This document shows positions 25,393 through 33,540 of a stretch of DNA of 35,915 nt, in pieces. The notes under the pieces were generated by a model that saw nothing but the letters and a program-made list of their open reading frames with translations, was not told where the DNA came from and searched no databases. Position numbers and translations under genes: made by a program. The DNA is from an uncultured bacterium. Lineage in GTDB: Bacteria; Bacillota; Clostridia; TANB77; CAG-508. How positions within the stretch are numbered: the stretch's first letter is position 1; every line of letters begins with the position of its first letter. The stretch covers positions 1 to 35,915 of the forward strand of contig CAJMLO010000005.1 in the NCBI GenBank assembly GCA_905214245.1, given 5' to 3'.

Positions 25393-26294
25393 ATGAATGA
25401 AATTTTTACATATTTTCCTGACGAAATAAAACAGGAATTAATGAAATATAATTTGGAGCTGTTAGAAGAGATTAGAATACGAAATGGAAGAAAAATATTT
25501 TTGAAAATTGGTCAAAATGAAATACAGACAAGCTATACGACCGACACAGAAGATATTTTAAAAATATTTCAGCGCATTTGTGATAATTCAGTTTATTCTT
25601 ATCAAAATCAAATATGTAATCGGATATATTACTATAAAGGGTGGCCATAGAATTGGACTTACAGGAAATATAGTTTTTAATGATGGACAAGTAAACAATA
25701 TTTCACACATATATAGTTTAAATTTTAGAATTGCAAGACAAGTTATAGGGTGTTCAAAATCGGCTCTAAAATACATATTAAATATAAAAGAAAACAGTAT
25801 TTATAATACTATAATTCTTTCACCACCTGGCAGAGGAAAAACGACAATTCTTCGTGATTTAGTAAGAACTATAAGTAATCGGAGATAACAATTTTAATGG
25901 AATAAATGTTGGAGTAGTTGATGAAAGAGGTGAAATATGTGCAATGTATAAAGGAATTCCACAAAACGATATAGGCTTGCGAACAGATGTACTTGATAAT
26001 ATTTCTAAATCTATTGGAATGAAAATGCTTGTTCGTTCTATGAGCCCAAAGGTTGTTGTAGCAGATGAAATTGGTACAATTCAAGACATAGATGCAATTG
26101 AATATGCTATTACTTCAGGAGTTAAGGGAATTTTTACAGCACATGGCTCAAGCCTGCAAGATATTATGAACAATCCTATTTTAGGACAACTTCTAACAAA
26201 AAATATAATCGAAAGAATTTTGTACATAAATTCAAATAGAGAAATTTCTCTGATATATGAAAATAAAGAGAGGCAAACAAATGATTGTAATTAA
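25393..26294 (+). CDS. spoIIIAA: Stage III sporulation protein AA, split by two +1 frame breaks at CGG
   Basis: ATPase of the SpoIIIA-SpoIIQ channel linking mother cell and forespore. The full protein appears only when three frames are joined: 25393-25620, 25622-25879 and 25881-26294, giving 299 residues, about normal size. Segment 1 has LEEIRIRNGRK. Segment 2 has GYITIKGGHRIGLTG and Walker A PPGRGKTT. Segment 3 has VGVVDERGEI and the Walker B region VVADEIGT. Each break is at an in-frame CGG followed by A, in the same 9-mer GTAATCGGA, and dropping the C restores conserved Gly (C-N-G-Y and S-N-G-D). Without shifting, translation stops after 85 codons. There are no other defects, so the gene looks maintained rather than decayed. 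Confidence 0.85.
25616..25624 (+). other. +1 frameshift site 1 in spoIIIAA (AAT-CGG-A)
   Basis: Reading normally, TGT-AAT-CGG-ATA leads to TAG at 25648-25650. Skipping the C at 25621 gives TGT-AAT-GGA-TAT-ATT, which continues the conserved GYITIKGGHR block. There is no homopolymer run to explain a sequencing slip. Confidence 0.75.
25875..25883 (+). other. +1 frameshift site 2 in spoIIIAA (AAT-CGG-A)
   Basis: Reading normally, AGT-AAT-CGG-AGA meets TAA at 25886-25888. Skipping the C at 25880 gives AGT-AAT-GGA-GAT and continues to the conserved VGVVDERGEI. The nine bases GTAATCGGA are identical to site 1. Confidence 0.75.
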
Positions 26295-26793
26295 AATTAT
26301 TATATTACTTGGAATTTTTATTTCAAGTATTTATATTGGAACGCTAATATCAAATAAATATACTGATAGAGTGGAAGAACTTAAAAATATAAAAAGTGCT
26401 TTAAACATATTTGAAACGAAAATACGATATACATATGAAACCATACCTGAAGCATTTGCAGAAATAAGCAAACAATTTGATGGAAAAAAAGTTGGAGAGT
26501 TATTTAAAATAGCTGTAGAAGAATTAAAAGAAAATACTGCTGGAATGGCATGGAAAAATGCAATAGAAAAGACAAATTTTAGCATAAATATGGAAGATAA
26601 AAATGTGATAGAAGATTTATCTAAAACACTTGGAAGTACTGATATACAAGGACAAATAAGTCAGATTGAACTTACTCAAAATTTTTTAGACAAGCAAATT
26701 GAAAATGCTGAAATAGAAAAAAGTAAAAATGCGAAAATGTATAAGACTTTAGGCGGAATTGTAGGTCTTATGATTGTTATTATTTTTGCTTAA
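26281..26793 (+). CDS. spoIIIAB: Stage III sporulation protein AB
   Basis: A 170-residue mother-cell protein of the SpoIIIA complex, almost exactly the usual length. It has an N-terminal membrane segment (about 2-22), a long helical middle (ELKNIKSALNIFETKIRYTYETIPEAF) and a C-terminal hydrophobic segment (LGGIVGLMIVIIFA). I chose the ATG at 26281, preceded by AGAGAGG; it overlaps the spoIIIAA end by 14 bases, pointing to coupled translation. An in-frame ATG at 26257 lacks a ribosome site. Confidence 0.9.
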   Translation: MIVIKIIILLGIFISSIYIGTLISNKYTDRVEELKNIKSALNIFETKIRYTYETIPEAFAEISKQFDGKKVGELFKIAVEELKENTAGMAWKNAIEKTNFSINMEDKNVIEDLSKTLGSTDIQGQISQIELTQNFLDKQIENAEIEKSKNAKMYKTLGGIVGLMIVIIFA

Positions 26794-26816
26794 AGTATAA
26801 AGAAGGGATGGAACAT

Positions 26817-27011
26817 ATGGATATTAATTTATTATTTAAAATAGCAGCTATTGGAATTTTAGTTGCAGTTTTATATCAAGTGCTTGTAAGAGCAGGAAGG
26901 GAAGATCAAGCAATGATGACTACACTTGCAGGCCTTATAATAGTGCTAACAATGGTTATAAAAGAGATAAGTACATTGTTTACATCAGTTAGAACAATGT
27001 TTGGACTATAA
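26817..27011 (+). CDS. spoIIIAC: Stage III sporulation protein AC
   Basis: A 64-residue membrane protein with two hydrophobic helices around the conserved VLVRAGREDQA turn, then a TSVRTMFGL end. Size and pattern match SpoIIIAC. The ATG at 26817 follows AAGGGA by 8 bases; the ATG at 26808 lies inside that ribosome site. Confidence 0.9.
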   Translation: MDINLLFKIAAIGILVAVLYQVLVRAGREDQAMMTTLAGLIIVLTMVIKEISTLFTSVRTMFGL

Positions 27012-27056
27012 ATAATTCTAATTCAAATAAATTGTATTAGAAAGGAACTATTTGCA

Positions 27057-27443
27057 ATGGATATTATAAAAATAATTGGAGTGGGACTAATTGCACTTAT
27101 AATTATTATAATAGTAAAACAATACAGGCCAGAGTTTACAATATATGTTTCTTTGATTGCAGGTGCAATGATACTTATGCTTGTAATGGACAAGATATCT
27201 GCAATAATAAATTTATTAAGCAATCTATCGAGTAAAACAGCAATTAACAATGAATTTTTGGTACTTCTTATAAAGATTACAGGTATAGCTTTCTTAACGG
27301 AATTTGCAGTAAGCATATGCAAAGATTCTGGGGAAAGTGCAATAGCAAATAAGATGGATATGGGAGGAAAAGTAATAATTATATCTATGTCTATACCAAT
27401 AATTGCAAGCCTTCTTGAAACTGTAGTAAAGATATTACCGTGA
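27057..27443 (+). CDS. spoIIIAD: Stage III sporulation protein AD
   Basis: A 128-residue membrane protein with four hydrophobic segments. The block FLTEFAVSICKDSGESAIANKMDMGGKV is typical of SpoIIIAD. It follows spoIIIAC after 45 bases and has GAAAGGA before the ATG. Confidence 0.92.
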   Translation: MDIIKIIGVGLIALIIIIIVKQYRPEFTIYVSLIAGAMILMLVMDKISAIINLLSNLSSKTAINNEFLVLLIKITGIAFLTEFAVSICKDSGESAIANKMDMGGKVIIISMSIPIIASLLETVVKILP

Positions 27444-27459
27444 AAGGAAATATGTACAT

Positions 27460-28608
27460 ATGAAAAAAATAGTAATGATTATTACATTTATAGTTGTTTT
27501 GATAAGTTCAAATATAAGCTATGCGGATACACAAGATGAACTTTTAAAGTCGCAGCAAGATTCACTAAATATTTCATCATTTCTAAAAGAAGTCGAAAAA
27601 TATACAAGTTCAATATATGAAGATATAAATGTAAAAGACATGTTTAATTTAGCACTAACAGGCAAAATAGATAATGAAAAATTGTTTAAAAGTATTTTAA
27701 ACATACTTGGAAAAGAAGTAATAGGGTCTGTTAAAATACTTGGAAGCATTATTGTTATTATAGTAATACATAGCATACTAAAAAGCATAAGCGAAGGACT
27801 CGAAAATAAAAGTATTTCTCAAATTACATATTATGTACAATACATATTAATAGTAACACTTATAATGACAAATTTTTCACAAGTTATAACCATGATAAAA
27901 GAATCTGTACAAAATTTGGTTGGATTTATAGATATGCTTATACCCATACTTTTAACATTAATTATAACAACTGGAAATATTGTATCTGCAGGAATGTTAC
28001 AACCAATACTGCTATTTATAATAACGTTTATAGGTAACTTTATAAATAATATAATACTTCCGCTCGTACTTGTTTCAACAGCTTTAGGAATTGTATCAAA
28101 AATATCAGATAGGATACAAATAGATAAGCTTTCAAAATTTTTTAAATCAAGTGTTGTGTGGATATTAGGAGTAGTACTTACTTTATTTGTAGGAGTAGTA
28201 TCACTTGAAGGAAATTTAAGTAGTAGTGTTGATGGAGTTACAGCCAAAACTGCAAAAGCAGCAGTATCAAGTTTTATACCTGTAGTTGGAAAGATACTAG
28301 GCGATGCTGTTGATACTGTAATTGGGTGTAGTTCTATACTTAAAAATGCAATAGGTATTATAGGAGTAGTTGTGGTTATAGGTATATGTATAGCACCAAT
28401 AATAAAACTTACAATTTTAATGGCAGTATATTATTTAGGTGCAGCATTATGCCAGCCAATTGCAGATTCAAAAATAATAAGTTTACTTGAACAGATGGGA
28501 GACACATTTAAGATATTGCTTGCAATATTATGTAGCGTGTCTGTAATGCTTATTATTGGGATAACACTTGTTATAAACATATCAAACAGTGGACTTATGT
28601 ATAGGTAG
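27460..28608 (+). CDS. spoIIIAE: Stage III sporulation protein AE
   Basis: A 382-residue multi-pass membrane protein with an N-terminal signal-like segment (VMIITFIVVLISSNISYA) and about seven further hydrophobic segments. The conserved region around DRIQIDKLSKFFKSSVVWILG and GVTAKTAKAAVSSFIPVVGKIL identifies SpoIIIAE, the predicted core membrane component of the channel. AAAGGAAA precedes the start. Confidence 0.93.
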   Translation: MKKIVMIITFIVVLISSNISYADTQDELLKSQQDSLNISSFLKEVEKYTSSIYEDINVKDMFNLALTGKIDNEKLFKSILNILGKEVIGSVKILGSIIVIIVIHSILKSISEGLENKSISQITYYVQYILIVTLIMTNFSQVITMIKESVQNLVGFIDMLIPILLTLIITTGNIVSAGMLQPILLFIITFIGNFINNIILPLVLVSTALGIVSKISDRIQIDKLSKFFKSSVVWILGVVLTLFVGVVSLEGNLSSSVDGVTAKTAKAAVSSFIPVVGKILGDAVDTVIGCSSILKNAIGIIGVVVVIGICIAPIIKLTILMAVYYLGAALCQPIADSKIISLLEQMGDTFKILLAILCSVSVMLIIGITLVINISNSGLMYR

Positions 28609-28625
28609 AAAGGATAGACAAACAA

Positions 28626-29231
28626 ATGATTGATTGGATAAGTACATGGGCACAATCTATTATAATTGCGGTGATAATTGCAACAATAATAGAGATGATA
28701 CTTCCAAGTGGGAGTAGTAAAAAATACATAAAAGTTGTAACAGGGGTATATATACTTTTTACAATTATATCTCCAGTTATTACAAAATTTACAGGAAAAA
28801 CACTAGCTGTGTCAGATATATTAGAACTAGACTCATATGTAAACGAGATTAAACAAAAAGAAGTATCACAAAATCTACTTGCAGAAAATAACTCGTCAAG
28901 TATCAAAGATATTTATACTGCAAATTTAAAAAGTGATATTAAAAACAAATTAAAACAAAAAGGATATAGTGCAAATAATATAGTATTAACTGTAGGAGAT
29001 GATGAGAATTATACGTTAAACAAAATTGAGCTTGATATAGAAAAGATAAAAGAAGATAAGCAGGAAGTAAATGAGATAGAAGCGGTAAACAAAATAAATA
29101 TAACAATAAGTAATAGTGTAGTGGAAAAAAACAATAATAAAAGCAGTATATCAGATAATGAAAAAGAGAAAATAAAACAATATTTAAGTAGTGTTTATGA
29201 AATTGATGAAAAAGATATTTTAGTTAATTAA
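28626..29231 (+). CDS. spoIIIAF: Stage III sporulation protein AF
   Basis: A 201-residue protein with two N-terminal membrane segments (IIIAVIIATIIEMILPSG and VVTGVYILFTIISPVI) joined by the conserved SGSSKKYIKVV turn. A soluble C-terminal domain with a ring-building-motif-like pattern and EKIKQYLSSVYEI near the end follows. The family is poorly conserved outside the N-terminus. GAAAGGA lies upstream. Confidence 0.9.
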   Translation: MIDWISTWAQSIIIAVIIATIIEMILPSGSSKKYIKVVTGVYILFTIISPVITKFTGKTLAVSDILELDSYVNEIKQKEVSQNLLAENNSSSIKDIYTANLKSDIKNKLKQKGYSANNIVLTVGDDENYTLNKIELDIEKIKEDKQEVNEIEAVNKINITISNSVVEKNNNKSSISDNEKEKIKQYLSSVYEIDEKDILVN

Positions 29232-29245
29232 AAGGAGAGATACTT

Positions 29246-29863
29246 ATGATGACAGATAAGATTAAAGAATTAATTTCAAAAAAACAATCTGAGCCAAGCA
29301 AAAAGAAAATAGAAAATATTGTGTTTTTCATAGTTGTATTAATGATAACGGTTATTGTTATAAACACCATATGGAATGGAAAAGAATCTAATGCAGAAAA
29401 ACAAAGTCCAGCAAGTGATCAAAATAAAAAACTTGCTACGCAAGAAGTACAAACAAGTAGTGAAGTCGAAACAGATGATACTGTAAAAAAACTTGAAGAA
29501 ATTTTATCAAAAATAGATGGAGTAGGAAAAGTAAAGGTAATGCTTACATATTCACAAACAAGTCAAACTGTGCCTTTATATAATCAGGATTCATCAGAAA
29601 AAAACACAGAAGAAAGTGACAAGCAAGGTGGAACAAGAAAGGTTACAGAAAGTGATAAAAAAACAGAAATAATATATAAAGAAGAAAATGGAGAAAAGGT
29701 ACCTATAACACAAAGTATAATTAGTCCAAAGGTAGAAGGGGCAATAGTAACAGCACAAGGTGCAGGGAATTCTTTAGTAAAGACTAATATTATTCAAGCG
29801 GTAGAAGCGGTAACGGGAGTGGCGACGCATAAGATACAAGTGTTTCAAATGAGCAAAGAGTAG
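29246..29863 (+). CDS. spoIIIAG: Stage III sporulation protein AG
   Basis: A 205-residue protein with a single N-terminal membrane segment (about 25-42) and an intermembrane domain that forms the large SpoIIIAG ring in other species. The ring-building motif region is visible as KLEEILSKIDGVGKVKVMLTY and later ISPKVEGAIVTAQGAG. A low-complexity, Ser/Thr/Glu-rich insert lies between them (about 110-145), as is common. It has a good AAAGGAGAG site. Confidence 0.93.
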   Translation: MMTDKIKELISKKQSEPSKKKIENIVFFIVVLMITVIVINTIWNGKESNAEKQSPASDQNKKLATQEVQTSSEVETDDTVKKLEEILSKIDGVGKVKVMLTYSQTSQTVPLYNQDSSEKNTEESDKQGGTRKVTESDKKTEIIYKEENGEKVPITQSIISPKVEGAIVTAQGAGNSLVKTNIIQAVEAVTGVATHKIQVFQMSKE

Positions 29864-29908
29864 ATTTAAATAAGAAGCGGGAATTTTATATATTAAGGAG
29901 TGTTTTAT

Positions 29909-30620
29909 ATGAAAAGAAAAATTAAGCTTAATTTTATGAAGAAAAATCAAGTGGTTGTTGCAGTAACTGGGCTAATGCTAATTGTAGCAGGATATTTGAA
30001 TTATACAAATAATGAGCATACTAATTCATATATAGAAGTTGGAAGTTTAGCTGATAGTATGGATATGGCAGAAATAGGAGATGCAAAACTTGCAAGTACT
30101 AATGCAAGTAAAGAAGATAAAAAAGAGAACAAAGCAAGTAGTAATGTGGTTAAAACAGAGAATACAGTTGATGATAAAAATAGTAGTAATACAGTTCAAA
30201 GTAGTAAGAGCGGTGATAATAAGAAGAATGAGGAGAAGCGGAAACATTGCTACAACAAATGCTGAAACAGTAGATGATTATTATACAAAATCAAGACTAG
30301 AAAGAGAGAACATGTATTCTCAAATGATAGAAAGCTATCAAAAGATAATAGATAAAACAAATGCGTCCGAATCACAAAAACAATCTGCTCAAAAGGAAAT
30401 TACAAAAATAAATGAACAAAAAAATGCGATTATGATTGCGGAAAATTTGCTAAAAAATAAAAACTTTGCAGATGTAATTATATTTATAAATAATGAAAGT
30501 ATAAATGTTGTGGTAAAGGCTAAAAAGCTTGAAACAGAGCAAGTAGCTCAAGTTCAAAATATTGTTACAAGAGAATTTAAAGCAAATATTACCAATATAC
30601 ATATATCTACAAAGGAATAA
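29909..30620 (+). CDS. spoIIIAH: Stage III sporulation protein AH, split by a +1 frame break at CGG
   Basis: Mother-cell partner of forespore SpoIIQ in the channel. Two frames must be joined: 29909-30238 and 30240-30620, giving 236 residues, a normal size. The first part has a membrane segment (about 11-30) and a Lys/Ser/Asn-rich linker. The second has the conserved VDDYYTKSRLEREN helix and ring-building domain ending in ITNIHIS. The break is AAG-CGG-A; skipping the C gives AAG-GGA-AAC. Unshifted translation stops at 30263-30265 and loses the entire SpoIIQ-binding domain. I chose the ATG at 29909, 8 bases after AAGGAG. Confidence 0.82.
30236..30242 (+). other. +1 frameshift site in spoIIIAH (AAG-CGG-A)
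   Basis: Codon CGG (30239-30241) follows AAG. Reading +1 from GGA (30240-30242) restores the SpoIIIAH ring domain. The codon before it differs from the spoIIIAA sites, so the shared element is CGG-A itself. Confidence 0.75.
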
Positions 30621-30654
30621 AAACGGACCAAATCAAAAAAATAACATAAAATGA

Positions 30655-30683
30655 TTGACATTTGCGTAAAATAAGTTTAAAAT
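30655..30683 (+). promoter_or_regulatory. Promoter of glyS
   Basis: TTGACA (30655-30660) and TAAAAT (30678-30683) are 17 bases apart, just upstream of the T-box leader. Confidence 0.7.
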
Positions 30684-30689
30684 CTATTA

Positions 30690-30900
30690 CATAGGTTGCG
30701 ATGAAGGAGAAAAAGCATATCTGCTTATGTTATAGAGAGTTGGAAAAGGTGGAAGCCAATCATAAGAAATATGTGGGGAGCTCTGGAGCACGTTTAAGAG
30801 AAAGAGGACAAATATTGATTTATATATTTGTCAATTAGGGTGGAACCGCGGAAATTAAACTTTCGTCCCTAGCTGTTTTAGCTAGGTGCGAAAGTTTTTT
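30690..30900 (+). promoter_or_regulatory. Glycine T-box riboswitch with terminator
   Basis: Fills most of the 359-base gap between spoIIIAH and glyS. Stem I elements GCGATGAAGGAG and AGAGAG...GGTGGAAG are present, and a GGA triplet in CTCTGGAGCACG (30785-30787) is the likely glycine specifier. The T-box core AGGGTGGAACCGCGG is at 30837-30851. The terminator pairs ACTTTCG (30859-30865) with CGAAAGT (30889-30895), with an inner CCTAGCT/AGCTAGG stem and a T-run. Uncharged tRNA-Gly should favour the antiterminator and switch glyS on. The specifier assignment is tentative. Confidence 0.92.
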
Positions 30901-30979
30901 GCTTTTCTAGCTAAAAAGTAATTAGAGCTGTGCTAAAAAAGCAGAGCAAATTTTGTTAAATTTATGGAGGTATGAAATT

Positions 30980-32365
30980 ATGGAAAAATTTACTATGGAC
31001 AAAATAGTTGCTTTATGTAAAAACAGAGGATATGTATATCCAGGTTCTGAAATTTATGGAGGACTTGCAAATACATGGGACTATGGACCACTTGGAGTTG
31101 AACTAAAAAATAATGTAAAAAAAGCATGGATGAAAAAATTTGTGCAAGAAAATAAAAACAATGTAGGTCTTGACTCAGCAATACTTATGAATCCTAAAAC
31201 ATGGGAAGCATCTGGACATTTAAGCAGTTTTAGTGATCCACTAATTGATTGTAAAGAATGTAAAACAAGACACAGAGCAGATAAATTAATTGAAGAATGG
31301 ATGCATGAACACAATTGTGATGAAGTAGTTGATGGTTGGTCGGATGAAAAAATGATTGAATACATGAAAGAAAATCATATTGCATGTCCAAATTGTGGAA
31401 AAGAAAATTTTACTGATATACGTAAATTCAATTTAATGTTCAAAACATTTCAAGGTGTTACAGAAGATAGCACAGCTACAATTTATTTAAGACCAGAGAC
31501 TGCTCAAGGTATATTTGTTAATTTTAAAAATGTACTTCGTACAACAAGAAAAAAATTACCTATGGGAATTGCTCAAATTGGTAAATCATTTAGAAATGAA
31601 ATTACACCTGGAAACTTTACTTTTAGAACTCGTGAATTTGAACAAATGGAACTTGAATTTTTCTGCAAACCAGGTACAGATTTAGAATGGTGGAAATACT
31701 GGAAAGAATATTGCAAACAATTCTTACTTGATTTAGGTATGAAAGAAGAAAATATTAGATTAAGAGATCATTCTCCAGAGGAACTTGTATTTTATTCAAA
31801 AGCTACAACAGATATAGAATTTGCATTTCCTTTTGGATGGGGAGAACTTTGGGGAATTGCAGATAGAACAGATTATGATTTAAGTCAACATATGAAATTT
31901 TCTAATGAAGATATGACATATTTAGATCCTGAGACAAACGAGAAATATGTACCATATTGTATAGAACCATCTGTAGGATGTGACAGAGTTACACTTGCAT
32001 TTTTATGTAATAGTTATGATGAGGAAGAAGTAGGAGATGGAGATGTTAGAACTGTTTTACATTTGCATCCAGCACTTGCACCTTACAAAGTTGCTGTACT
32101 TCCTTTATCTAAAAAATTAAGCGAAAAGGCAAATGAAGTTTATGACATGCTTTCTAAAAAATTCATGTGTGATTATGATGAAGCAGGAAGCATTGGAAAG
32201 AGATATAGAAGAGAAGATGAAATTGGTACACCATATTGTGTAACAATAGATTTTGACACACTTGAGGATAATCAAGTAACTATAAGAGATAGAGATACAA
32301 TGGAACAAGTAAGAATTAGTATTGATGAACTTGAAAATTGGATTTCTAAAAAGATTGAATTCTAA
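30980..32365 (+). CDS. glyS: Glycyl-tRNA synthetase, single-chain type
   Basis: Class II synthetase that charges tRNA-Gly. The 461-residue protein is of the homodimeric type, not the two-subunit GlyQ/GlyS enzyme. It opens with KIVALCKNRGYVYPGSEIYG, has Cys pairs CKEC and CPNC in the insert, class II motif 2 in GKSFRNEITPGNFTFRTREF and motif 3 near the PSVGCDRVTLAFL block. The anticodon-binding domain is at the C-terminus. I chose the ATG at 30980, preceded by GGAGG (30966-30970). It is controlled by the T-box upstream. Confidence 0.96.
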   Translation: MEKFTMDKIVALCKNRGYVYPGSEIYGGLANTWDYGPLGVELKNNVKKAWMKKFVQENKNNVGLDSAILMNPKTWEASGHLSSFSDPLIDCKECKTRHRADKLIEEWMHEHNCDEVVDGWSDEKMIEYMKENHIACPNCGKENFTDIRKFNLMFKTFQGVTEDSTATIYLRPETAQGIFVNFKNVLRTTRKKLPMGIAQIGKSFRNEITPGNFTFRTREFEQMELEFFCKPGTDLEWWKYWKEYCKQFLLDLGMKEENIRLRDHSPEELVFYSKATTDIEFAFPFGWGELWGIADRTDYDLSQHMKFSNEDMTYLDPETNEKYVPYCIEPSVGCDRVTLAFLCNSYDEEEVGDGDVRTVLHLHPALAPYKVAVLPLSKKLSEKANEVYDMLSKKFMCDYDEAGSIGKRYRREDEIGTPYCVTIDFDTLEDNQVTIRDRDTMEQVRISIDELENWISKKIEF

Positions 32366-32381
32366 AGACAAGGAGTAAATT

Positions 32382-33461
32382 ATGGGTATAGCATATATAT
32401 TAAAAAGATTAAAAACAATGGATACAAAAGCCATGAGAGAGACTATTAAAAAGGTGCAAAAGGAAAATGGTAAATCAAAATTAAGCATTTTACTTGATAT
32501 GCAAAAATGTGCAAGAAAATATGGTGCAGGATATAGTGATTATTATTTGCTAGAGTTTTACAAAAAGACAGATGATGAAAGAAATACATATTTAACAAGA
32601 GGCAGAAATGCAATGCTTTATACAAAATACTGCGATATGGATTATCTTCATTACTTTGTAAATAAAGACGAATTTAATGAAAGATTCAAAGAGTATTTAA
32701 AAAGAGATTGGATAAAGGTAAATGGCACAGGTAAAGAAAAGGTTGTAGAATTTTTAAATAAACATGATACTTTTATGGCAAAGCCAATTGATAATTTTGG
32801 TGGAATTGGAATTGAAAAAATAAAAACTTCTGAGTATGATTCAATTGATAAATTATACAATTATCTAACAAGAGAAGGCGCAAATTATGAGCTTGAAGAG
32901 GTAATTAAACAGCATCCTGATGTGGATAAATTGTATCCAGGTTCTATTAATACAATACGCGTTATAACCATTGTTACAACAGATGATGACAAGCCATATA
33001 TAAGTGTTCCTATAGAAGAAAGAAAAAATGCTAAATTGAAATGTCATGTTATATATGCTTGTTGCCGTATTGGAAATGGAAAGTGTATAGATAACTTTAC
33101 AAGTGGTGGAATGGTTACACCTGTTGATGAAAAAACAGGAATTATAAAATACCCTGCAATGGATAAAAAGAAACATATATATGAAAAACACCCTGTTACA
33201 GGATGTGAGATTCCAGGATTTAAATTTCCTTATTGGAACGAAGTTTTAGAAATGTGCAAAAAAGCTTCGTTTGAAATTCCAGAAGTAGGATATATTGGAT
33301 GGGATGTTGCTATAACACCTACAGGACCTGTTTTTGTAGAGGGAAATGAACTTCCAGGATATAATTTGTATCAATTACCAATTCATACACCAGATAATAT
33401 TGGAGCTATGCCTAAATTTGACTTTGTAAATTCAGATAAATATAAGATAAATGCAAAGTAA
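32382..33461 (+). CDS. Sugar-transfer-associated ATP-grasp protein
   Basis: A 359-residue protein resembling the ATP-grasp family linked to surface sugar assembly. Visible features are FMAKPIDNFGGIGIEK (nucleotide loop), the SINTIRVITIVT strand, TSGGMVTPVD and the metal-binding end GYIGWDVAITPTGPVFVEGNELPG. The N-terminus is helical and basic. These proteins probably join an acid and an amine or hydroxyl using ATP during capsule or cell-wall polymer synthesis; the exact reaction is unknown. It lies 16 bases after glyS and before a lipid flippase gene. The codon CGC codes the Arg of NTIRV, so CGC is read normally. Confidence 0.8.
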   Translation: MGIAYILKRLKTMDTKAMRETIKKVQKENGKSKLSILLDMQKCARKYGAGYSDYYLLEFYKKTDDERNTYLTRGRNAMLYTKYCDMDYLHYFVNKDEFNERFKEYLKRDWIKVNGTGKEKVVEFLNKHDTFMAKPIDNFGGIGIEKIKTSEYDSIDKLYNYLTREGANYELEEVIKQHPDVDKLYPGSINTIRVITIVTTDDDKPYISVPIEERKNAKLKCHVIYACCRIGNGKCIDNFTSGGMVTPVDEKTGIIKYPAMDKKKHIYEKHPVTGCEIPGFKFPYWNEVLEMCKKASFEIPEVGYIGWDVAITPTGPVFVEGNELPGYNLYQLPIHTPDNIGAMPKFDFVNSDKYKINAK

Positions 33462-33540
33462 ATATGCAAAATTATTGTGAAAATGTAGAATTTAAAAAGA
33501 TATAATGATAGAATTAAACAAAAAAGAAAGAGGCGAAAAT

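Noticed and set aside
25616..25883. Sequencing or assembly error as the cause of the frame breaks
   Set aside because: There is no homopolymer at any site, and all three breaks involve CGG, which is otherwise almost absent. Random errors should not pick one codon. Raw reads would settle it.
25393..26294. spoIIIAA as an ordinary decaying pseudogene in a strain losing sporulation
   Set aside because: All three segments keep conserved motifs, there are no internal stops beyond those caused by the shifts, and the other six spoIIIA genes are intact.
25393..30620. Simple reassignment of CGG to another amino acid
   Set aside because: A reassigned codon would keep the frame. Here the protein resumes one base out of phase, so a change of meaning alone does not explain it.
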